Counted from the stretch's first letter, positions 51,927 through 63,038 are shown. The stretch is 64,000 nucleotides of DNA from Vibrio algivorus (GCF_002218005.2 NZ_AP018678.1:1-64000), one strand, 5' to 3'. Translations and numbers: made by a program. Notes: generated from the sequence alone by a model not told the origin.

Positions 51927-53294
51927 GTGATCAAACAATATTCGTCATTTCAATTGCTTCAACAAATTCTCTCGCAACGCTCTTTGCATAAGCAGGTGCT
52001 GTTGCTCGCCATTCCTATGGTGCTTTCCAATATTACAGTGCCTCTTTTAGGTCTAGTCGATGCTGCCGTGATCGGACATTTAGACTACGCCTGGTATTTA
52101 GGTGGTGTTGCACTAGGTAGTACTATGATCAGTGTAACATTTTGGTTGCTAGGCTTTTTACGTATGGCAACCACTGGGCTCGCCGCTCAGGCACAAGGTG
52201 AAGAAAGTTCACAAAAGTTAGCACATATTTGGTTGCAAGGTATGTTAGTGGCTTGGTTACTAGCTGGATTGTTTCTATTATTTCATTCGCCATTGGCTGA
52301 GCTAATTTTTTCTTTAAGTAATGCTAGTGTCGAAGTGAAGCATTACGGCATGCAATACTTTTCGATTCGCGTGTGGAGCGCGCCTGCAGCACTTGCCAAT
52401 TTTGTTATTTTAGGTTGGTTATTAGGAACGCAAAATGCCAAAGCGCCGATGTGGTTAGTGATTGTGACTAATCTTACCAATATTATATTGGATGTATTGT
52501 TTGTCTTGGTATTTGATTGGAAGGTGGCAGGTGCTGCGTGGGCATCGGTTTTGGCTGATTATACTGGCTTAGCATTAGGCTTGTTTTTCGTGATGCGTAC
52601 CTGGATCAAACAGCAACTTCCTAATGTATTGACCTTGCTACCTTCTGCCACTCATGGAATGGGTAGAATGTTACGCTTAAATAGCGATATCTTCTTGCGC
52701 TCATTGTGTCTACAAGCCGTGTTTAGTTTTATGACCTTCCAAGGAGCGGCATTAGGTGATGATGTGGTTGCTGCCAATGCCGTGTTGATGAGCTTTTTGA
52801 TGATGGTGTCTTATGGCATGGATGGTTTTGCTTATGCAATGGAAGCGATGGTTGGTAAAGCGGTAGGTGCCAAAAGTCGTGGTCAATTACTTAATTCGTT
52901 AATAGGCACTTCATTTTGGGGCTTAGTGTGTAGCGTTTTCTTAACCTTGCTGTTTTGGTTATTTGGCCATCAATTGATTCGGCTGATTACCGACATTCCT
53001 AATGTACAGGAACAAGCTGAAATTTACCTACCTTGGTTGATTATGATGCCATTGGTATCGATGTGGTGTTTTTTATTAGATGGGATTTTTGTAGGGGCGA
53101 CCAAAGGCAAAGATATGCGCAATAGTATGCTTATTGCCATGTTGTGCTTTTTTGCTCTGTATTTCAGTTTCGCTTCTTGGGGTAACCATGCATTGTGGAT
53201 GTCGATGCTAACCTTTATGGGAATGCGTGGCGTAGGGCTTGCGGTGATATTTATTACTCAATGGAAGAAGCAACAATTTATTGAGTCGGTTTGA
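51927..53294 (+). CDS. MATE family efflux transporter (DinF-like)
   Basis: 455 aa from GTG 51927 (GAGG 5 nt upstream; the frame also opens at TTG 51903). Twelve hydrophobic segments. AIPMVLSNITVPLLGLVDAAVIGHL is the DinF-subgroup N-terminus, followed by FWLLGFLRMATTGLAAQA. E. coli dinF also lies next to lexA and is SOS-induced with it. Here a methyltransferase gene and a MITE relic lie between lexA and this gene, so SOS control is uncertain. Confidence 0.88.
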   Translation: MIKQYSSFQLLQQILSQRSLHKQVLLLAIPMVLSNITVPLLGLVDAAVIGHLDYAWYLGGVALGSTMISVTFWLLGFLRMATTGLAAQAQGEESSQKLAHIWLQGMLVAWLLAGLFLLFHSPLAELIFSLSNASVEVKHYGMQYFSIRVWSAPAALANFVILGWLLGTQNAKAPMWLVIVTNLTNIILDVLFVLVFDWKVAGAAWASVLADYTGLALGLFFVMRTWIKQQLPNVLTLLPSATHGMGRMLRLNSDIFLRSLCLQAVFSFMTFQGAALGDDVVAANAVLMSFLMMVSYGMDGFAYAMEAMVGKAVGAKSRGQLLNSLIGTSFWGLVCSVFLTLLFWLFGHQLIRLITDIPNVQEQAEIYLPWLIMMPLVSMWCFLLDGIFVGATKGKDMRNSMLIAMLCFFALYFSFASWGNHALWMSMLTFMGMRGVGLAVIFITQWKKQQFIESV

Positions 53295-53327
53295 TTATCA
53301 GCATTGATCACGAGCATTAACCAAAAT

Positions 53328-53356
53328 AAAGGAGCCTAAGTTAGCTCCTTTTTTGT
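53328..53356 (+). terminator. Terminator of the MATE gene
   Basis: AAAGGAGC (53328-53335) and GCTCCTTT (53344-53351) with an 8-nt loop, then TTTTT. Confidence 0.85.
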
Positions 53357-53399
53357 GACCATGGCTGTTTCGAGACTAGTGTGGTTTCTGGTGTTGCTT

Positions 53400-54800
53400 T
53401 CAGAATAAACGATTTAGTCCATTGAGTGCCGCTACCCGATAAGCTTCCGCCATGGTTGGGTAGTTAAACGTGGTATTAACAAAGTATTCAATAGTATTGG
53501 CTGGGCCTTTTTGCTCCATAATTGCCTGTCCTATATGGATAATTTCTGCGGCACGTTCTCCAAAGCAGTGAATGCCTAAGATTTGTTTGGTTTCTCTATG
53601 GAATAAGATTTTTAGACTACCAATATCTTTACCTGCAATCTGTGCACGTGCTAAATGTTTAAATGATGCGCGCCCCACTTCATAAGGGACTTTCGAAGCT
53701 GTGAGCTCTTGTTCTGTTTTACCTACCGAACTGATTTCGGGAATGGTGTAGATGCCAGTTGGAATGTCATCAATTAAGAATCCATCAGCTTTGCCTTTCG
53801 CAATCGCTTGAGCAACAAAACGTCCTTGGTCATACGCAGCGCTGGCAAGGCTTGGGTAGCCAATCACATCACCTACCGCATAAACATGGTCAACTTCGGT
53901 TTGATAATGTTTGTTGACCGAAAGCTGTCCACGTGAATCTGGAGTGAGTCCCACTTGTTCTAAATCGAGTGTGTCGGTATTACCGGTTCGACCATTGGCA
54001 TAGAGTAGGCAATCGGCTTTCATTTTCTTGCCGGATTCAAGGTGCATGATCACTCCATCATCGGTGCCTTCTACTTTATGGTAGGTTTCATCATTGCGGA
54101 TCACAACACCACTGTTCCAGAAATGGTAGGAAAGGGCATCGGATGTCTCGTTATCTAGGAAAGCCAGTAAGCGATCTCGGGTATTAATCAGGTCGGTTTT
54201 TACCCCTAGACCACGGAAAATAGAGGCATATTCACAACCGATTACCCCAGCGCCGTAAATGATGATGTGTCTAGGATCATGCTTGAGATTTAGAATGGTG
54301 TCGCTGTTGTAGATGCGTTCATGATTAAAATCGACATCTTCAGGCTGATATGGGCGAGAGCCAGTAGCAATCACAAATTTATCAGCAGTATATTCTTCAA
54401 ATGTGCCATCGGATTGTGCAACCGACACGTTATTTGGGCCAGTAAATCTGGCGCTACCAAATAATAGGGTACACGCATTACGATCATAAAATCCTTGGCG
54501 TAAGCGAGTTTGTTTATCGATGACACTTTTGGCGTGGTCGAGAATGTCGGAAAATGAAGCCGTTAAGCTAGTGTTGTTTTTACAGAAAAGAGGGTTGCTA
54601 TTGAATTCAATAATGCGGCTTACAGCATGGCGGAGGGCTTTAGAAGGAATAGTTCCCCAGTGAGTACAACCGCCACCAACGCTACTTTCTTTTTCAATTA
54701 TTGCAACGTTAAGTCCTGCTTTTGCCAACCCCATTGCAGCACCTTCACCGCCAGGGCCACTGCCAATGACAATGACATCAAAGTGTGTTGAATTCATCAT
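53400..54800 (-). CDS. sthA: Soluble pyridine nucleotide transhydrogenase
   Basis: Balances NADPH and NAD+ in the cytosol. 466 aa; a second ATG at 54797 is equally possible. FAD motif VIGSGPGGEGAAMGLAKAG (about 11-29), GGGCTHWGTIPSKAL, where the second redox Cys of the disulfide reductase family is absent as expected for SthA, and NAD(P) motif IYGAGVIGCEYASIFRGLG. Divergent from fabR; two MITE-family sequences fill the gap. Confidence 0.96.
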   Translation of the reverse strand: MMNSTHFDVIVIGSGPGGEGAAMGLAKAGLNVAIIEKESSVGGGCTHWGTIPSKALRHAVSRIIEFNSNPLFCKNNTSLTASFSDILDHAKSVIDKQTRLRQGFYDRNACTLLFGSARFTGPNNVSVAQSDGTFEEYTADKFVIATGSRPYQPEDVDFNHERIYNSDTILNLKHDPRHIIIYGAGVIGCEYASIFRGLGVKTDLINTRDRLLAFLDNETSDALSYHFWNSGVVIRNDETYHKVEGTDDGVIMHLESGKKMKADCLLYANGRTGNTDTLDLEQVGLTPDSRGQLSVNKHYQTEVDHVYAVGDVIGYPSLASAAYDQGRFVAQAIAKGKADGFLIDDIPTGIYTIPEISSVGKTEQELTASKVPYEVGRASFKHLARAQIAGKDIGSLKILFHRETKQILGIHCFGERAAEIIHIGQAIMEQKGPANTIEYFVNTTFNYPTMAEAYRVAALNGLNRLF

Positions 54801-54861
54801 GCTTTCCCTTGATATTGTGTGAAATCCTCAAACGCATACCGAAATTGATATTCGGCAGAGA

Positions 54862-55136
54862 TATACCCAAGTGACTTCAAGATGCAGAATTCAGAGCTAT
54901 CATCTAGACCTTTAAGCAAGGATGATTAGCGAAGGAATGTAAGCACCTTTCAAACCAATCTGACGCTGCCTATCTCTTATAAGAAGAGGTTTGGATGAAG
55001 CTTCCGAAGGGCAAGTTAAAACAATCTTTATGCGGCGTTAAATTGAGAAGAGATAGACTAACTATGATCATACTCAACTTGCCTAAAGCTTGTTTTATTC
55101 TTGCTGAAACTCTCAGCTTGACGTTACTTGGGTATA
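54862..55136 (-). repeat. MITE-like element, copy E (inverted, 275 bp)
   Basis: Ends TATACCCAAGTGACTTCAAG (54862) and TTACTTGGGTATA (to 55136). Interior as in copy C. Its inner stem reads TTGAG/CTCAA where copy B has TTGAACA/TGTTCAA, so pairing is kept despite base changes. It lies between sthA and fabR. Confidence 0.85.
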
Positions 55137-55263
55137 AGATAGTAACTGATTAAATTATTGGGTAAATGATTGAGGTGAAAGACAGTCGCCACGATCACAT
55201 AGATTGATACTTAGAGAGAAAAATAGCTTGCCGTTGAATCATTTATTGAGAGAAGAGCGGTGG

Positions 55264-55316
55264 TATAGCCAAATAACCTCTTGTTGGAAGTCGCATTTTG
55301 AAGTTACTTGGGTATA
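55264..55316. repeat. MITE-like remnant, copy F (ends only)
   Basis: TATAGCCAAATAACCTC is joined by about 12 bp to GCATTTTGAAGTTACTTGGG and TATA: two terminal repeats with the interior lost. It lies 49 bp upstream of fabR, 128 bp after copy E. Confidence 0.65.
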
Positions 55317-55365
55317 GCTGAATTTATCGGTATATTAGCCACATGGTGATCAACGAGAAAGCATA

Positions 55366-55980
55366 ATGGGTATTCGAGCTCAACAAAAAGAAAAAACGCG
55401 CCGCTCATTAATTGATGCTGCTTTTGGGCAACTTAGCGCTGATCGCGGCTTTTCAAACCTAAGTCTACGGGAAGTATCTCGTGAGGCGGGAATTGCGCCT
55501 ACCTCTTTTTACCGCCACTTTAAAGACATGGACGAACTCGGTTTAGTGATGGTGGATGAAGGCGGGTTGTTATTAAGGCAATTAATGCGTCAGGCTCGTC
55601 AACGCATTGTGGCAGAAGGCAGTTTAATCCGTACATCGGTGCAAACCTTTATGGAGTTTATTGAACAAAGTCCTAACGTGTTTCGCTTGTTATTACGTGA
55701 ACGGTCGGGGACATCTGCTGAATTCCGTGCCGCAGTTGCGCGCGAGATCCAACATTTTGGTGCGGAATTAACCGAATATTTAGTGGGTGCAGGAATGGCG
55801 CGAGAAGTGGCGGCTATTCAAGCAGAAGCTTCCGTCATGATTGTTTTTACCTCGGGAGCAGAAGCGCTTGATCTAGAGGAAGATGCTCGTGATGTTCTTG
55901 CTGAGCGTATGATTTTGCAATTAAGAATGCTGGCGAAGGGTAGTACCTTGATGAAAGGGTCCATTAAGAATAACGATTAA
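55366..55980 (+). CDS. fabR: Fatty-acid synthesis repressor FabR (TetR family)
   Basis: 204 aa. The TetR helix-turn-helix is SLREVSREAGIAPTSFYRHFKDMDELG (about 33-59), and the protein follows E. coli FabR through SVQTFMEFIEQSPNVFRLLLRERSG. FabR represses fabA/fabB in response to unsaturated acyl chains. The start MGIRAQQKEKTRRSL is canonical. In E. coli yijD lies between fabR and trmA; no such gene is present here. Confidence 0.95.
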   Translation: MGIRAQQKEKTRRSLIDAAFGQLSADRGFSNLSLREVSREAGIAPTSFYRHFKDMDELGLVMVDEGGLLLRQLMRQARQRIVAEGSLIRTSVQTFMEFIEQSPNVFRLLLRERSGTSAEFRAAVAREIQHFGAELTEYLVGAGMAREVAAIQAEASVMIVFTSGAEALDLEEDARDVLAERMILQLRMLAKGSTLMKGSIKNND

Positions 55981-56026
55981 TCATTAAAAGCTTTTCCCTT
56001 TCTATGAAAACAAAAGAAGGGAAACG

Positions 56027-56065
56027 AAATAAGCCGCTGAATATTCAATATTCAGCGGCTTATTT
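56027..56065. terminator. Bidirectional terminator between fabR and trmA
   Basis: A 39-bp near-perfect palindrome: AAATAAGCCGCTGAATATT (56027-56045) and AATATTCAGCGGCTTATTT (56047-56065). Convergent genes on both sides. Confidence 0.88.
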
Positions 56066-56101
56066 GTTATTACGTGTTGGATGTTATTGCTGGTGGAAAG
56101 C

Positions 56102-57208
56102 TTATTTGCGTTCTAGGAAAACACCCACTTCCATGTGATGGGTGAATGGAAACTGGTCAAATAGCGCAAAACGAGTAATGTTATGAGTTTTCGCCAAAAT
56201 CTTTAAATTGTCTTTCAGGGTTTCAGGGTTGCAAGAGATATACATAATGCGTTCATAACCTTGTACCATTTTGCAAGTTCCTTCATCCATACCTGAACGT
56301 GGTGGATCGACAAAAATGGTATTGCAGTTGTAACTGGTTAAATCGATATTGTTGTCTTTTAAGCGGCGGAACTCGCGTTTGCCTTCCATTGCATCGGTAA
56401 AGTCTTCTGCTGACATACGAATGATTTGCACATTATCGATACTATTGGCTTTGATATTGTACTGAGCAGAATCGACGGATGGTTTAGCGAGTTCGGTGGC
56501 CAATACTCGTTCAAAGTTTTGTGCTAACGCTAGTGAGAAGTTACCGTTACCACAGTAAAGTTCTAATAAATCCCCTTGGCTGTCTTGGGTGCAGTCGACC
56601 GCCCATTCCAACATTTTTTGCGCGACCACTCCATTTGGTTGGGTAAAACTATTTTCAACTTGCTGATAAATGTAAGGTTTGCCATCCACGTGCAGCTTTT
56701 CAACTACGTAGTCACGATCCATAACAATTTTCATTTTACGAGCACGACCAATGAGATCTAAGTTGAAGCCTTCTTCATTTAGTCTTTGCTTAAGTGCGCG
56801 CGCTTCTTGTTGCCATTCGTCATTCAGTTGGCGATGGTAGAGCAGCGATACTAGAATCTCACCACTTAAGGTCGACAGAAAGTCTACTTGGAATAATTTG
56901 GTTCTTAGTACCGTATTATCTTTCATGGCATCCATGAGTAACGGCATTAAATCATTAATTAGTCGACTTGCGGTTGGGAAGTGATCAACACGGTATTTTT
57001 GGCGAGTTGTTTGGTCAAACATGATGTAATACATGTCTTCGTCTTCGTGCCATACGCGAAATTCAGCCCGCATACGATAATATTGTTCTGGAGATTCAAA
57101 CACTTCAATTTCTGGCGTAGTAAACTCACCAAACATATCGCCTAGGCGCAGCAACTTTTCTTCGAGTTGTTGAGCGTAGCTGGTGGTGTTGTGGGTGATA
57201 TTTGCCAT
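56102..57208 (-). CDS. trmA: tRNA (uracil54-C5)-methyltransferase TrmA
   Basis: Makes ribothymidine-54 in all tRNAs and U341 in tmRNA. 368 aa. SAM motif LLELYCGNGNFSLALA (about 215-230), NTIFVDPPRSGMDEGT and the catalytic Cys in IMYISCNPETLKDNL (about 322-336) are intact. It is divergent from btuB, the same neighbour as in E. coli. Confidence 0.97.
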   Translation of the reverse strand: MANITHNTTSYAQQLEEKLLRLGDMFGEFTTPEIEVFESPEQYYRMRAEFRVWHEDEDMYYIMFDQTTRQKYRVDHFPTASRLINDLMPLLMDAMKDNTVLRTKLFQVDFLSTLSGEILVSLLYHRQLNDEWQQEARALKQRLNEEGFNLDLIGRARKMKIVMDRDYVVEKLHVDGKPYIYQQVENSFTQPNGVVAQKMLEWAVDCTQDSQGDLLELYCGNGNFSLALAQNFERVLATELAKPSVDSAQYNIKANSIDNVQIIRMSAEDFTDAMEGKREFRRLKDNNIDLTSYNCNTIFVDPPRSGMDEGTCKMVQGYERIMYISCNPETLKDNLKILAKTHNITRFALFDQFPFTHHMEVGVFLERK

Positions 57209-57379
57209 AAGTGAAAGCCTTTTTATAACTGAACAGGATTAGAACAAGGAGCGCAGATTTTATCCATCGCACATCAGATGTCCAGTTTTGTTGTCTATCT
57301 ATGTTTTTTTTGAATAAAACAGGAGCAATCATCCATTGTGCTTAACAATCAGTAGACATAAAAATCTTAGCACTTTAGG

Positions 57380-57582
57380 ATGCCAGTGCTGGTGCCAAAC
57401 ATCATTGTATGGCTGAAAAAGGGAATTTGGTGAAAATCCAGAACTGACGCGCAGCGGTGATAAGAACGACACTTTCCGGTTTAGAGCCAAACACTACCCC
57501 AATTGGGTGGGAAGTTGAAAGCAGTAGGTGATAGTAAGGAATACTATCGAGCTTTAAGTCCGAATACCTGCCAGTGATTCAG
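57380..57582 (+). promoter_or_regulatory. Cobalamin riboswitch upstream of btuB
   Basis: Landmarks of the B12 aptamer occur in order: GGTGCC (57391), AAAGGGAATTTGGTGAAAATCC (about 57418-57440), a GGGAAG segment near 57510, and the B12 box AAGTCCGAATACCTGCC (57556-57572). The aptamer ends about 45 nt before the btuB ATG (57628), whose ribosome binding site TTAGGA lies at 57615, suggesting translational control. Confidence 0.92.
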
Positions 57583-57627
57583 AGCAATTGCTCATTATGT
57601 TTCTCGCGTTTTTAGGACTTATTAACA

Positions 57628-59442
57628 ATGAAAAAAACGGTTTTAGCGACCGCGATCAGTAGTATTGCTGGTGGCGTTTTCCTTTCTTTATCTCCTTTTG
57701 CTTTAGCACAAGAGTCAGTAGCCAGTGCCACCACTGATGTGATGTTGGTGACCGCGACTAAGCGAACCGATCCGGTGACCAATCTTGTTACCCCTATCAT
57801 CGAAATTTCTAAGCAAGATATTACCGACTCGCAAGCCAATACATTAAATGATGTATTACGTCAGCTACCTGGTGTGCAATTAAGTACTAATGGTGGGCCA
57901 AATCAACCAACCCGCTTGTATGTTCGTGGTAGCAGTGATGTGTTGGTGTTGTTCAATGGTGTACGTATAGGCAGTGCTACATTAGGCTATTCAGATATCA
58001 GTCAAGTACCGTTAGCCGGTGTTGAAAAAATAGAATATCTACGTGGTTCTCGTGCAGCTGTTTATGGTGCCGATGCCAGTGCTGGTGTTATTAATATTAT
58101 CACTCGTGGTAATAATCAAGAGACTACGGGTAATGTAAAAGCGACAGGTGGGTCTAATGGTTATCAAAGCTATACAGGCTCGGTAGCGATGGTACCAAGT
58201 GATAAAGCTTGGTTGAACGTGACTACTCAATATCAACATTCTGATGGCTATAATGTAGCTGAATTTGGTGATGATGACCGTGATGGTTATGAGAATAGTA
58301 ATTTTGTGGCCGATTGGGGAGTGCAGTTAGACGATAGCTGGATTATCCGAATGAATGGTTATTATCATCAAGGGCAAACCGAATACGACTATGATCCAAC
58401 ATGGGGTGTGAGTGCTGATCAAAATAAGAGCAGTAATTACAACATTAATGGCCAAGTGATTTATACCACAGAACGTTTTGTTTCCAACTTGACCTATGGC
58501 AATAGCCAAGATAAATCAAAAACTCAACATAATGTCCCTTCATCTCAAACTGTAACGCAAAGAAACCAAGTAACTTGGCGTAATAACTTTCAAGTTACCA
58601 AAGCAAACTCAATTGGATTTGGTGCTGAATACTTAAATGATGATGTGAGTGATTCAGATACTGTGTATGAAGAGCAAGAACGCGACAATAAAGCGGGTTA
58701 TCTTACATTGGGGCATAATGGTGAGGTCATCCAACTAGAAGGTAGTGTTCGTTTTGATGATAATGAACAGTTTGGAGATAAAACCACTTGGCAACTTGGT
58801 GCCGGCTGGCAGTTTGTTGAGTCTCTGCGATTAACCGCTAATGTCGGTACTGGCTTTAAAGCACCAACTTTTAATCAACTTTATTATCCTGGCTATTCTA
58901 ATCCAGATTTGGAACCAGAAGAGTCGACAAATTATGAAGTGGCAATCGAAGGTGAGCATAGCTTCTTAAGTTGGCGTTTAGCTGGCTTTTATAATGATAT
59001 TGATAATCGAATCAGTTGCCAGTCCACTTTCTCTACCTGTGAAAATGACAGCTTAATTATTCAGGGTGTCGAATGGGTAGGAAGCTTTGATACAGGGCCG
59101 CTGTACCATCAAGTTTCATTAGAATATTTAGACCCGGAAGATAAAGCGACTGGTGATGATGCAATTCGTATTGCCCGTCAAAACTATAAATGGCAAGTCG
59201 GTTATCAAGCTGAAACCTGGCAAGCAAATTTAAATTATATATATCAAGGCAAGCGTTATGATAGTGGTAATGTTCGATTAGATGGTTATAGCTTAGTGAA
59301 CCTAGGGGCAAGTTATAATTTAACTCAACAATGGATATTATCGGCCAAAATTGAAAATCTATTCGATGCTGATTACGAAACTGCTGCTAACTATATTGAA
59401 CCTGAAAGAACCTACTATGGTTCGATAGCGTATCAATTTTAG
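57628..59442 (+). CDS. btuB: Outer-membrane vitamin B12 receptor BtuB
   Basis: A 604-aa TonB-dependent receptor. Signal peptide ends near ALA-Q (about residue 27). The TonB box is in DVMLVTATKR (about 37-46), the plug domain has LNDVLRQLPGVQLS and YLRGSRAAVYGADASAGVINI, and a 22-strand barrel ends with RTYYGSIAYQF (C-terminal Phe). The cobalamin riboswitch upstream supports the substrate. A terminator follows. Confidence 0.94.
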   Translation: MKKTVLATAISSIAGGVFLSLSPFALAQESVASATTDVMLVTATKRTDPVTNLVTPIIEISKQDITDSQANTLNDVLRQLPGVQLSTNGGPNQPTRLYVRGSSDVLVLFNGVRIGSATLGYSDISQVPLAGVEKIEYLRGSRAAVYGADASAGVINIITRGNNQETTGNVKATGGSNGYQSYTGSVAMVPSDKAWLNVTTQYQHSDGYNVAEFGDDDRDGYENSNFVADWGVQLDDSWIIRMNGYYHQGQTEYDYDPTWGVSADQNKSSNYNINGQVIYTTERFVSNLTYGNSQDKSKTQHNVPSSQTVTQRNQVTWRNNFQVTKANSIGFGAEYLNDDVSDSDTVYEEQERDNKAGYLTLGHNGEVIQLEGSVRFDDNEQFGDKTTWQLGAGWQFVESLRLTANVGTGFKAPTFNQLYYPGYSNPDLEPEESTNYEVAIEGEHSFLSWRLAGFYNDIDNRISCQSTFSTCENDSLIIQGVEWVGSFDTGPLYHQVSLEYLDPEDKATGDDAIRIARQNYKWQVGYQAETWQANLNYIYQGKRYDSGNVRLDGYSLVNLGASYNLTQQWILSAKIENLFDADYETAANYIEPERTYYGSIAYQF

Positions 59443-59477
59443 TATTCGTAATTTTAATGCTCTCTAGTATTGAACGG

Positions 59478-59517
59478 ACCCCCAATAGTTGGACATCAAC
59501 CATTGGGGGTATTTTTT
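59478..59517 (+). terminator. Rho-independent terminator of btuB
   Basis: ACCCCCAAT (59478-59486) and ATTGGGGGT (59502-59510) with inner GTTG/CAAC pairing, then ATTTTTTC. Confidence 0.9.
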
Positions 59518-59594
59518 CTTATCTGTGTTTTATTTCCATCCATTTAGTTAGCAGAGTATCATGCAAACAATACTGTTTATCATGAGTAAGTGTT

Positions 59595-60410
59595 GTGGAA
59601 CATTCTGCTAATTCTATTCCTAAAGTATTAATCTTCGATTCTGGTGTCGGCGGACTTTCAGTCTACCAGCAGATCCAAGCGCGATACCCTCAACTGGACT
59701 ATCTGTATCTCTTCGATAATGAAGCTTATCCATACGGTGAGCTTCCTGAACAAGTTCTTATCGAGCGTGTGGTTAAATTAGTTACCCATATAGTCATTAA
59801 ACAAGGCATCGATATCGTGGTAATCGCCTGCAATACCGCTAGTACAATTGTTTTGCCTCACTTGAGGAAAACATTGAACATTCCGGTTGTTGGTGTCGTT
59901 CCTGCCATTAAACCTGCCGCGGCATTATCAAAAAAGGCGATTGGTCTGATCGCAACACCTGCAACCATAAAGCGTCCTTACACACATAATTTAATCTCGC
60001 AATTTTCAGCTGATGTTGAAGTGAAATTATTAGGTTCGACTCGTTTGGTGATGATGGCAGAAGAAAAGCTGAGAGGAGAAACGGTCAATTTAAACGAATT
60101 GAAAGAAACTTTACGGCCACTAGTCAATAAGATAGATGTGGCGGTACTTGGTTGTACCCACTTTCCGTTATTAAAACCTGAGATTCAACAAGTTTTTGGT
60201 CTGGGGGTTACACTGATTGATTCAGGTGAAGCCATTGCGATGAGAATCGGGGCGGTATTACAGGTCGAGCCACAAAAGAATAAACAATATAATAAAAAGT
60301 ATTACTCCATATACAGCAGTGCCGCACCATGGGAAGGCGCGGCACTGAATAAAGGGCTAGAACACTTTAGCTTTAGTCCTGTTGAGATTCTCCAGTTTCA
60401 GGATGCTTAG
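59595..60410 (+). CDS. murI: Glutamate racemase MurI
   Basis: Supplies D-glutamate for peptidoglycan. 271 aa. The catalytic Cys pair is in IACNTASTI (about 79) and LGCTHFPLL (about 190); FDSGVGGLSVYQQI is the N-terminal family motif and DSGEAIA follows. The start is GTG at 59595. It lies upstream of an rRNA operon, as in E. coli. Its last 38 bp overlap the convergent RRM gene. Confidence 0.95.
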   Translation: MEHSANSIPKVLIFDSGVGGLSVYQQIQARYPQLDYLYLFDNEAYPYGELPEQVLIERVVKLVTHIVIKQGIDIVVIACNTASTIVLPHLRKTLNIPVVGVVPAIKPAAALSKKAIGLIATPATIKRPYTHNLISQFSADVEVKLLGSTRLVMMAEEKLRGETVNLNELKETLRPLVNKIDVAVLGCTHFPLLKPEIQQVFGLGVTLIDSGEAIAMRIGAVLQVEPQKNKQYNKKYYSIYSSAAPWEGAALNKGLEHFSFSPVEILQFQDA

Positions 60411-60828
60411 GATCATTGGCAACGCGAACTTTTAAAGTACGTTGCATATAATCTTTTTCGTTCAATGAAGAAATTACGCTATCAGTATCTGATTCTGCTA
60501 CAACAACAAAACCAAAACCACGACGTTTGCCGGTTCTCTTATCTTTCATTAAGCGAACGGCAAAGACTTCGCCGTATTCAGAGAATAATTGACGAACATT
60601 AGACTCATTAGCTTTATAAGGAAGATTACCTACATAAAGCGTTTGAGTTGACGCTTTTTCAGATGAGCTTTGAGATTGCGTTGACGAAGAAGAGGTAGAC
60701 GTAATAAAGAAGGTAGCGACAACACCAATTAAAAAGCTTCCCCAAGCTGGTATTACATCAAGGGAAAAAATAATGGTGCCAAGTACTGCAAGAGCGATGA
60801 CCAATATGGTCGATTTTTTTGAGTTCAT
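60373..60828 (-). CDS. Membrane-anchored RRM RNA-binding protein
   Basis: 151 aa. Two hydrophobic segments (about 8-24 and 28-45) are followed by a Ser/Thr/Gln-rich linker (about 46-62) and one RNA recognition motif: RNP2 LYVGNL (about 64-69) and RNP1 RRGFGFVVV (about 103-111), ending in a charged tail. The RRM resembles the Rbp-type bacterial RRMs; the membrane anchor is uncommon. It overlaps murI tail to tail by 38 bp. RNA target unknown. Confidence 0.85.
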   Translation of the reverse strand: MNSKKSTILVIALAVLGTIIFSLDVIPAWGSFLIGVVATFFITSTSSSSTQSQSSSEKASTQTLYVGNLPYKANESNVRQLFSEYGEVFAVRLMKDKRTGKRRGFGFVVVAESDTDSVISSLNEKDYMQRTLKVRVANDPKHPETGESQQD

Positions 60829-61019
60829 ATCTGCATACTACTAGTTGAATAAAAAGAAATAAGAATACGTCTATATTAAGTAGACACATAGATCTTACGT
60901 TTAATAGTCTACATTTACCAACTTATTGCTGTGATACCGCTCAAAATGTTTAAATTATAATCATAAAACCTTGGTTTGATTTAAAAATAAGCAGTCAGAA
61001 ATTAAATTTAAAAAAGCAC

Positions 61020-61180
61020 TTGCCAACCTAAAATAACTCCCTATAATGCGCCCTCACTGACACGGAGTAAGCAGCAATGCAGGCCTTTGTTAGTAAAGCG
61101 GTCTAAGCCTTTTAAGGCAAGCAAAAAAATAAATTAAAAAAGTGTTTGACACTATAATTTATTGAGCTAGAATGGCCGCC
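61020..61180 (+). promoter_or_regulatory. rRNA operon promoters P1 and P2
   Basis: P1: TTGCCA (61020-61025), 16-bp spacer, TATAAT (61042-61047), then GCGCCC. P2: TTGACA (61146-61151), 16-bp spacer, TAGAAT (61168-61173), then GGCCGCCC. The GC-rich discriminators and 16-bp spacing are typical of stringently controlled rrn promoters. The upstream AT-rich stretch could hold UP/Fis sites. A boxA antiterminator GCTCTTTAACA is at 61222-61232. Confidence 0.85.
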
Positions 61181-61236
61181 CTGTTCAACGAGACGCGCTA
61201 AGCGCTTTCAATAAGAACAACGCTCTTTAACAATTT

Positions 61237-61262
61237 AAACCTATCAATCTGTGTGGGCACTC
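61237..61262 (+). other. 16S pre-rRNA processing stem, left strand
   Basis: AAACCTATCAATCTGTGTGG and the following GCACTC are complementary, with two or three mismatches, to 63012-63038 after the 16S gene. This is the RNase III stem that encloses pre-16S rRNA. Confidence 0.75.
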
Positions 61263-61451
61263 GTTGATGATAATCAAAAAGATTTATCAATGAACTGAGT
61301 GACCAATCAATTATTAGTTTACTAATAATTGGCACAGTCAATTCATTATCTATCTGTTGGATAGATAATAGCTTTAAGGTTACTTCTTCTTTTAAGAAGA
61401 ATAGTTTTGAAGTCAGTATTCGTTGAGCCGGTCGAAAGACCACAAAAACTT

Positions 61452-62992
<1,541 letters not shown>

Positions 62993-63011
62993 TACGAAGA
63001 TTATTTTTGAT

Positions 63012-63038
63012 GAGTACCCACACAGATTGATTAGGTTT
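63012..63038 (+). other. 16S pre-rRNA processing stem, right strand
   Basis: GAGTACCCACACAGATTGAT and the following TAGGTTT pair with 61237-61262 in the leader, closing the long stem around 16S rRNA. Confidence 0.75.
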
